Source of the DNA: Phenylobacterium sp.
GTDB taxonomy: Bacteria > Pseudomonadota > Alphaproteobacteria > Caulobacterales > Caulobacteraceae
Direction: 5' to 3'
DNA: 64,000 bases
NCBI RefSeq assembly: GCF_030681155.1
Contig: NZ_JAUXXE010000050.1
Coordinates: forward strand, 62,001-126,000
The notes beneath the pieces were generated by a model that ran no database searches, was not told where the DNA came from, and worked only from the letters and a program-made list of their open reading frames with translations. Position 1 is the stretch's first letter. Each line of letters starts with the position of its first letter. Positions 63,966 through 64,000 of the stretch are shown here, in pieces. The position numbers and the translations under genes were made by a program.

Positions 63966-64000
63966 GGCCGCGCGCTGTGGCCCATCCCCCGCTCGGACGC

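Overview
The window is GC-rich, densely packed bacterial chromosome, by its gene content from an alphaproteobacterium of the Caulobacterales (Caulobacter/Phenylobacterium type). The strongest pointers are an HdaA-type replication regulator next to ppk and ppx, the lptF-lptG-lptD-surA-pdxA envelope block, alphaproteobacterial small families (DUF3606, Imm-5-like, DUF885, AtuA-like) and GC-rich palindromic spacer repeats. I see no prophage, transposase, CRISPR array, rRNA or tRNA. The genus is an inference from family recognition, not from a database search.

Layout. 1-11.6 kb is accessory metabolism: the 3' end of a YghU-type glutathione transferase, a hotdog-fold hydratase-like protein, an SDR, a methyltransferase, a large arylsulfatase, an Imm-5-like protein, a GNAT enzyme, pncB, and several small or membrane proteins. 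11.9-14.3 kb carries three alpha/beta hydrolases, two of them a tandem duplicate. 14.3-19.3 kb holds rsmA, a FliK-like/FlhB-like pair, a methylthioadenosine/SAH nucleosidase, a GreA/B-like factor coupled to RsmJ, and a membrane protein. 19.4-24.8 kb is a DUF885 peptidase and an iron-uptake operon (siderophore receptor, PepSY protein, small membrane protein) behind a Fur-like box. 24.8-31.9 kb is the outer-membrane biogenesis block lptF-lptG-lptD-surA-pdxA, all on the minus strand.

32.0-35.1 kb, divergent from that block, is a plus-strand run: pepA, an alpha/beta hydrolase-like protein, holC and an I78-like lipoprotein. It is followed on the minus strand by an ABC-F ATPase, a potassium-channel-like protein with a zinc ribbon, and a 33-residue membrane peptide. 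ndk then starts a plus-strand stretch running into an acyl-CoA metabolism cluster (BAAT-like hydrolase, acyl-CoA dehydrogenase, class III CoA-transferase, enoyl-CoA hydratase, 39.6-43.7 kb). Next come purM, rnd, an MFS transporter with a divergent LysR gene, a serine hydrolase, an alkaline phosphatase, an AtuA-like protein and the hdaA-ppk-ppx block. The window ends with an acyl-CoA dehydrogenase, bpt, motB, a 3-hydroxyisobutyrate dehydrogenase-like gene, a Nudix hydrolase and hemB.

Many same-strand neighbours share 4-base ATGA or GTGA stop/start overlaps (fliK-like/flhB-like, rsmJ/greA-like, surA/pdxA, lptF/lptG, hydrolase/holC/lipoprotein, CoA-transferase/hydratase, hemB/nudix), so translational coupling is common. 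The points most worth a second look are two genes whose conserved or best-placed starts lack ATG/GTG/TTG (rsmJ and the gene after ndk), a 396-base convergent spacer with a perfect DnaA box and possible RNA structure, a nested palindromic repeat in front of purM's 3' end, and a channel/microprotein pair.
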